DNA of 64,000 bases, taken from Himantopus leucocephalus. Its lineage: Eukaryota > Chordata > Aves > Charadriiformes > Recurvirostridae. Below are positions 59,595 to 64,000 of this stretch, one piece after another; position 1 is the first letter of the stretch, and each line of letters opens with the position of its first letter. Where the stretch lies: assembly GCA_003993805.1 (NCBI GenBank), contig RSEF01000021.1:101440-165439 (forward strand), in the 5' to 3' direction. Made by a program: the position numbers and the translations under genes. The notes below the pieces were generated by a model. It ran no database searches. It was not told the DNA's origin and saw nothing but the letters and a program-made list of their open reading frames with translations.

Positions 59595-60024
59595 GCGAAC
59601 CCGCTAAGCCGGCAGTCTTTGCAGCTGCGAAGTCCAGGTGGGGTAAGGAGAGGGGGGATTTTATTGCCGTGTTATTTCGTCAGGTAGCCTGGGGGGTGGC
59701 AGTGGGAGGCTGCAGACGGTGAGCTTCTCCATCAGCCCCAGGCAGGACCACCACTGTGTCCCTGCACACATCCCTGCCAAGTGCCGCATCCCAAAACAGG
59801 AGTCAGAAGACCCCATCGGGAGTCAGCTGTGTGCGCTTGGGCACGGTGACACCTTCACAATGCTGTATATTCTTGGCGACACTGATGTCACCGCATGGTA
59901 CTGCCAAGGTGCACCCAAATAGCTCCGTGCCCTCGGCGCAGGCATGGGCGCAGCGTCTCTCCTGCCCCCAGGGTGCTGCTCATCACCTGCTGTTGTGTTT
60001 CCCTCCTCCAGGGCCAGCCTGAGG

Positions 60025-61563
60025 ATGAAGAATCTCCTCTTTGCCGTGCTTTTGGCTTGCGGTAAGTGCCTCGGTTTCACCGGGCCAGGCTGGGATCTCA
60101 CCTGCGTGGCAAAAAAGACTTGCGAACCCAGAGTCTTTGTGCACAATTCAGGTTTTTGTTTAAATTTTGCTGTTTCTCTCTAATGCATCATGTAGCGTGC
60201 AGTAGCACTGGAGGTCTTTGTGACAGTGAGGCTTTGGGACACGCTCAGATCCATCTCTATTTTAAGAGGCCCTGGAGCCTGTTGTCACCTGCTTTCCTGC
60301 CTGCGCCAAGCCCGGGGCTGATCCTGGCAATGTGGCATTGCTGGTTGCAGGATGCAAGCGCGGCACAGCCTGTACAGAGCGCAATAATACCTTCTGCCAG
60401 GCTCAATCGGGTAGCTGCAGAAACCAGACATCATCCCGAGGGGGTTTTTGGGGCTTCTCATGGTCCACATGCCTAAAAGCATGTATTCCCAGCAACGCCA
60501 GACTTCTTTAATTCCTCTGCCCGGTGCGAGGCGCGGGGAATGCCGCCTGCCTCCTCGCTCCGCACCGGCGCGAGCCTGACCCTCTGCCCCTCCGCAGGGC
60601 TGCTGCCGGCTCGCGGCAGCGTTTTGGAGCTGGAGCAGATGATCAAATCGACCACGGGGAAAAGCGCCCTGCTCTCCTACAGCTGGTATGGGTGTTTCTG
60701 CGGCATCGGGGGCAGAGGGACCCCAGTGGACTCCACCGACCAGTGAGTACCTGGAAAAACATCGCCACTCGCCGCCCCGCTGCAGGGTGCACGTGGGGGT
60801 CCCTAAAAAAACTCCTCGCTGGCAGCCTGCCAGCGCTGGTTTTGCACCGTTCCCCAGCCACGTCTTGCTGCTGCCTTGTCATCCCCTCCTCCCAGTCACC
60901 TTAAATTTGAGGCTGGACCTTCTTTTACCTCCCAAGCGTGGCGAGGGAGGGTTTGGGGGCAGCGGTTTGACATGGTGTCCCCCGCAGGTGCTGCCATGCC
61001 CACGACTGCTGCTACAGGAGGCTGCGAGAGGGCAAGTGCAGACCCCTGATAACCCCCTACCGCTTCGACGTCGCCGATGGAGACATCGTCTGCGGTGAGT
61101 ACCGCTGAGCAGGGGGGTCCCATGGAGGTGGGGAACCAACACCACTCCCCACGACACCCCAGCCCCGCAGTAGGGCATGCCGCCCGGGGGATGAAACCAG
61201 TCTGATGCCCGGCCGGGTGCGTATGGGAGAACGCAGCGTACGATAAATAAGTGGGCATGGCAAGGGACGCGGGCAGGTTGGAGAGGGCGAGCACCAGGAC
61301 ACGCTTCTTCACGTGCTTCCCCCGGGCAGCTCCAGGCATCAGGGGTGCTCCAAGGGCACCCCATCGCTGATGGCAGCTGGAAAAGCCACCGCAAAGCGCT
61401 GTGTTTTTTCCCCGCAGGTAACGAGCAGAGCTGGTGCAAGAGAGAGACCTGCCTATGCGACAAGGCGGTGGCTTCGTGCTTCGCGAGCGCTTTGCATTCC
61501 TACAACAAATCCTACCGCTTCTATTTCAAGCTGAAATGCCGAGGAAGTAAACTCCAGTGCTGA
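60025..61563 (+). CDS. Secreted group II phospholipase A2 (144 aa, PLA2G2E-like)
   Basis: Secreted calcium-dependent phospholipase A2 hydrolyses the sn-2 ester of glycerophospholipids outside the cell. Coding exons: 60025-60061, 60598-60742, 60988-61094 and 61418-61563, all in phase, preceded by an untranslated exon near 59.62 kb and an exon 2 acceptor at 60010-60011. A 19-residue signal peptide ends ARG, leaving a mature chain of 125 residues. The calcium loop YGCFCGIGGRG and the active site CCHAHDCCY (precursor His66 and Asp67; His47 and Asp48 in mature count) are intact. The 14 cysteines and a C-terminal extension ending in Cys put it in group II rather than group V. Shared details (CGIGG, CCHAHDCCY.RL) resemble PLA2G2E, but the exact paralogue needs a tree. 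AATAAA lies at 61809-61814. No sign of damage. Confidence 0.93.
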
Positions 61564-61808
61564 GGAGGAGAAATCTGCACCCAAGGTTGCAGATTTTGAC
61601 TGGTTTTCCCCATTGCTACGAAAACAAAAGCCTGACGTGGGGGCTGAGCGGAGCCAGCGCCGCAAAGTCTCCCCACAAGGAGGAAGGGCACACACCTGTT
61701 ACGGATGGAGATCCCTCCAGTTCCCAGAAAGACACGTCAGCTTCCAGTTTTTTGTCCCTCCCTCCTCTCTTTTCTCATTTTGATTTCATTTCCCAGCAAA
61801 GATAATTC

Positions 61809-61814
61809 AATAAA
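61809..61814 (+). terminator. Poly(A) signal of the first phospholipase gene
   Basis: AATAAA about 245 nt after the TGA at 61561-61563, followed by a T-rich stretch. It is the first canonical signal downstream. Confidence 0.7.
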
Positions 61815-61839
61815 AGGTATTTGAAATTATTCTCTCTGG

Positions 61840-62910
61840 TGCTTTTCTGTAAGAGCCGCTGAGATCGAGGCACCGCGACGGTGGCACCTGGGCTGCCACG
61901 TTGGGGGAGCACTTTTGCATCTCACACCTCAGCCACCCCACCTGCCTGACACCCCAATATTGCTGTGGTCCCAACAGCAGCCCGAGAAACGAGGACAAAT
62001 AGATGCCCCCAAGTAAAACTCCCTGCGGTTTGGTAACAAAAGAACTCCCCGGCTTCAAGCCCTGATGGCAGTCGGGTTTTTTTGGCATCTCCCAACACCC
62101 CCTCCTGCTAACTGAACTCACTGCCGGAGCTAAAACACAGCGAAACATTAAGGCGAGATAGGGCCGAAAGGTGTTTTTACGTGAATAACGGAAGTGGGAA
62201 AATGCAGGAGATGATTTGAGACTCTCCTCTGACCTTACGTAAACATGGTGGCCAAAATTAAAGCTAAAGACTAGTTACCACAGAGGAGGGCAGATTTCAA
62301 AGCCTCGTCCATCCCAAGGCACGCGCCAGTTTAGGGGGGCAGTTAAGTTGCTGACTAAATGGTTTCTCCATAAGGGACGGGTTCTGCGTAGGGGGTTGCA
62401 GTGAGGAGGTGGAAATACAGAGAGAAATAAAGGGAAGTTGCATTCACTCATCCCAAAACGTCCATATTACTTCATTCTCCTCCCACAGTGGGCGAGTGTT
62501 TAACCACACGGTAACCCCGTAACCCCGTGTTCCTGGGAACTGCGCACTTCGCAATGCTTTTATTGCTATCCATATACTTTCCCCAAAGAACCAATAACTC
62601 GCCCTGAATCACCTTTGCAGCGTGGCAGAGGGACAGTTCCCACGTCATACGACCCTTCAAAAACCCCAAACCCCCTTCGTTTGTGGCTGTCGGGATGCAA
62701 AAGCTGAATCAGGGCTATTATTTCCCCCCTGGATACGGCGCCGTGGCGTTGGGGAGGGCAGAGAAAAATGCCCTCGGGCATCTAGAGACGGGGGGCAGAG
62801 CGCGTTGGCTTCCTCCTCGGGCTGGAAATGATGCTGCTTTGCCAGCTCATCCCGCCCAGCGCCGGTCCCCATGCGTGAGGTACGGAGCCGGGGTGTTGGG
62901 GGTATTTCTC
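61840..62910. other. Intergenic between the two phospholipase genes
   Basis: No coding exon or recognised repeat is seen. The sequence is mixed in composition, and the open frames present show no family features. Confidence 0.5.
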
Positions 62911-62918
62911 ACATTCCT

Positions 62919-63069
62919 GTAAAGGGGAAGGACGGCGCCTTCTCATTTGCAGAAGAGCCCAGTCAGCAAGATTTGGGCAAAACGAGCATCCAACAGTGGG
63001 GAGCAAAGCCTATATAAAGAAAGCCCTCTTGGCTGCAGGGCCCCACAAGCAAGCGGCGGCTTTCCCGAG
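62919..63069 (+). promoter_or_regulatory. TATA promoter and first exon of the second phospholipase gene
   Basis: TATATAAA at 63011-63018 predicts a start near 63,042 and an untranslated exon ending at the donor CCCGAG|GTGAGT (63069/63070). At 62919-62944 the element GTAAAGGGGAAGGACGG with CCTTCTC repeats the one upstream of the neighbouring gene at a similar distance from the TATA box, about 90 bp here. Confidence 0.75.
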
Positions 63070-63476
63070 GTGAGTGGGGCTGGAGGAAGGCTCTTCCTCC
63101 CTTTCCTCCTGTACCCAAAAGCCGCGGTGCAAGCGGGGAGCGAGGTCCGTGCCGGGAAAGCAAAGGAGAGGCTACCGGAGATGCCAGCCCAGAGGCAGAG
63201 CAGCGGGGTGCAACCCTCGAGGGCTGATCATTCCTCCAACTTTTCTTCCTTTCCCTTCATTTGGCCTTTTCCCACCCCGATTCCCATTGCTTCCCATCCC
63301 CAAGGCAGCAGCGCTTTGTGCCGAAGCGACGGGCGCATCCTCACCCCCTCTCATCTCCCCTACTCCCCAGAGGTGGGGAACATCTCTGCCGCCGGACGAG
63401 GGGGGGAAGTAAAAGAAGAAAGTGGTTGATATCACGGGGAAATGGTTTGGTTTCCTTTCCCAGGGCCGTCAAAAAG

Positions 63477-63926
63477 ATGAACTTTCTCCTCGGCTTCGCT
63501 GTGCTTTTTGCTTGGGGTAAGTGTCCTCACTCGCACCAGTCCCAGAGCTCTCCGTGCAGTGGAAATTAGGACCAGGCTGGTGGTTTCTTAACCTTTCCCC
63601 ATCACCACCTCTCCCAAACACACAACAACTCTCCCGCACCGAGCTGGGGATAAGTTTCCTCTCCGTCGCATCTCCTCGTTTTTAAGACATCACCAGCCGG
63701 GTACCAGTTTGAGACCCGGGGGATGGGGATGCTGCTGGGGAGCCGGGTGTCAGCATGAACCCTACTGGTTTTCCCCCACAGGCTTGTCCCCGGCTCGCGG
63801 GAACCTCTGGGATCTGCAAAAGATGATCACGAAGGCGACGGGGAGAAACGCTTTCCTGCATTACTCCTTCTACGGCTGCTACTGCGGCTGGGGGGGCAAG
63901 GGGCAGCCCAAGGACGCCACGGACAG
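63477..63926 (+). CDS. Second secreted phospholipase A2 gene, 5' part only
   Basis: Coding exons seen: 63477-63516 and 63782-63926; the gene continues past the window. The exon lengths (40 and 145 nt) and phases match the upstream paralogue, showing tandem duplication. A 20-residue signal peptide ends ARG, followed by a mature start NLWDLQKMI and the calcium loop [11 protein letters not shown] with PKDATDR. The His/Asp active-site exon would be next and is outside the window, so activity cannot be judged. The CGWGG and PKDATD details recall PLA2G5 or PLA2G2A; the paralogue is undecided. Confidence 0.9.
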
Positions 63927-64000
63927 GTAAGTGCCCGCTTAAAAATCTCCCTGCCTGAGCACATCCTGGCACGGTTGCGAATTTGGGGGGGGGGGGGGGG

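Noticed and set aside
1..64000. CRISPR arrays, bacterial operons, tRNA or rRNA genes, endogenous viral genes
   Set aside because: The tandem arrays have no unique spacers, the genes are intron-bearing vertebrate genes, and I saw no tRNA cloverleaf, rRNA segment or retroviral gag/pol-like frame.
63985..64000. Run of 16 G at the window end
   Set aside because: It could begin a G-rich repeat or be a sequencing-limited edge, but it is cut by the window, so nothing can be concluded.

Overview
The window looks like nuclear DNA from a bird. The genes are vertebrate multi-exon genes with short introns, two fragments of avian-type CR1 LINE are present, and GC-rich minisatellites are dense, as on a bird microchromosome. 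VWA5B1, UBXN10 and secreted group II phospholipase A2 genes lie together, as on human 1p36.12; from general knowledge this would be the equivalent of chicken chromosome 21. The species cannot be named from sequence alone.

Layout. 1-4.4 kb: no recognisable gene. 5.2-25.9 kb (minus): VWA5B1. I placed 21 coding exons in consistent phase, giving about 1,312 residues with a VIT domain, a vWA domain with an intact MIDAS, and a conserved C-terminal block. 26-36 kb: intergenic, with low-complexity DNA and one striking 39-nt-arm inverted repeat. 36.1-37.76 kb: a degenerate minisatellite running into 88 uninterrupted copies of the hexamer GGACCC, ending 332 bp before the next start codon. 38.1-48.6 kb (plus): a complete 12-exon DDX19B-type DEAD-box helicase of 479 residues; a 100-N gap lies in intron 2 within a CR1 copy. 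52.8-53.7 kb (minus): UBXN10 in one coding exon, with an untranslated first exon in a CpG-rich promoter near 55.7 kb that carries a good RFX X-box. 55.3-56.7 kb: two more minisatellites. 60.0-61.6 kb (plus): a complete secreted group II phospholipase A2 gene of 144 residues. 63.0-63.9 kb (plus): the first exons of a second paralogue that leaves the window.

Function and relations. The genes do not form one pathway. DDX19 proteins work in mRNA export at the nuclear pore, UBXN10 is a p97/VCP adaptor in ciliogenesis, and the phospholipases are secreted lipid hydrolases. DDX19 and UBXN10 converge, with predicted 3' ends less than 1 kb apart. DDX19 between VWA5B1 and UBXN10 is unexpected from mammalian gene order, where DDX19A/B are on human 16q22. 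Either this is a bird-lineage arrangement or an assembly join to be tested.

I found no undescribed multi-gene system. The most unusual elements are the 528-bp GGACCC array beside the DDX19 promoter, the 95-bp hairpin at 30.8 kb, the X-box in the UBXN10 promoter, and a GC-AG intron in VWA5B1.
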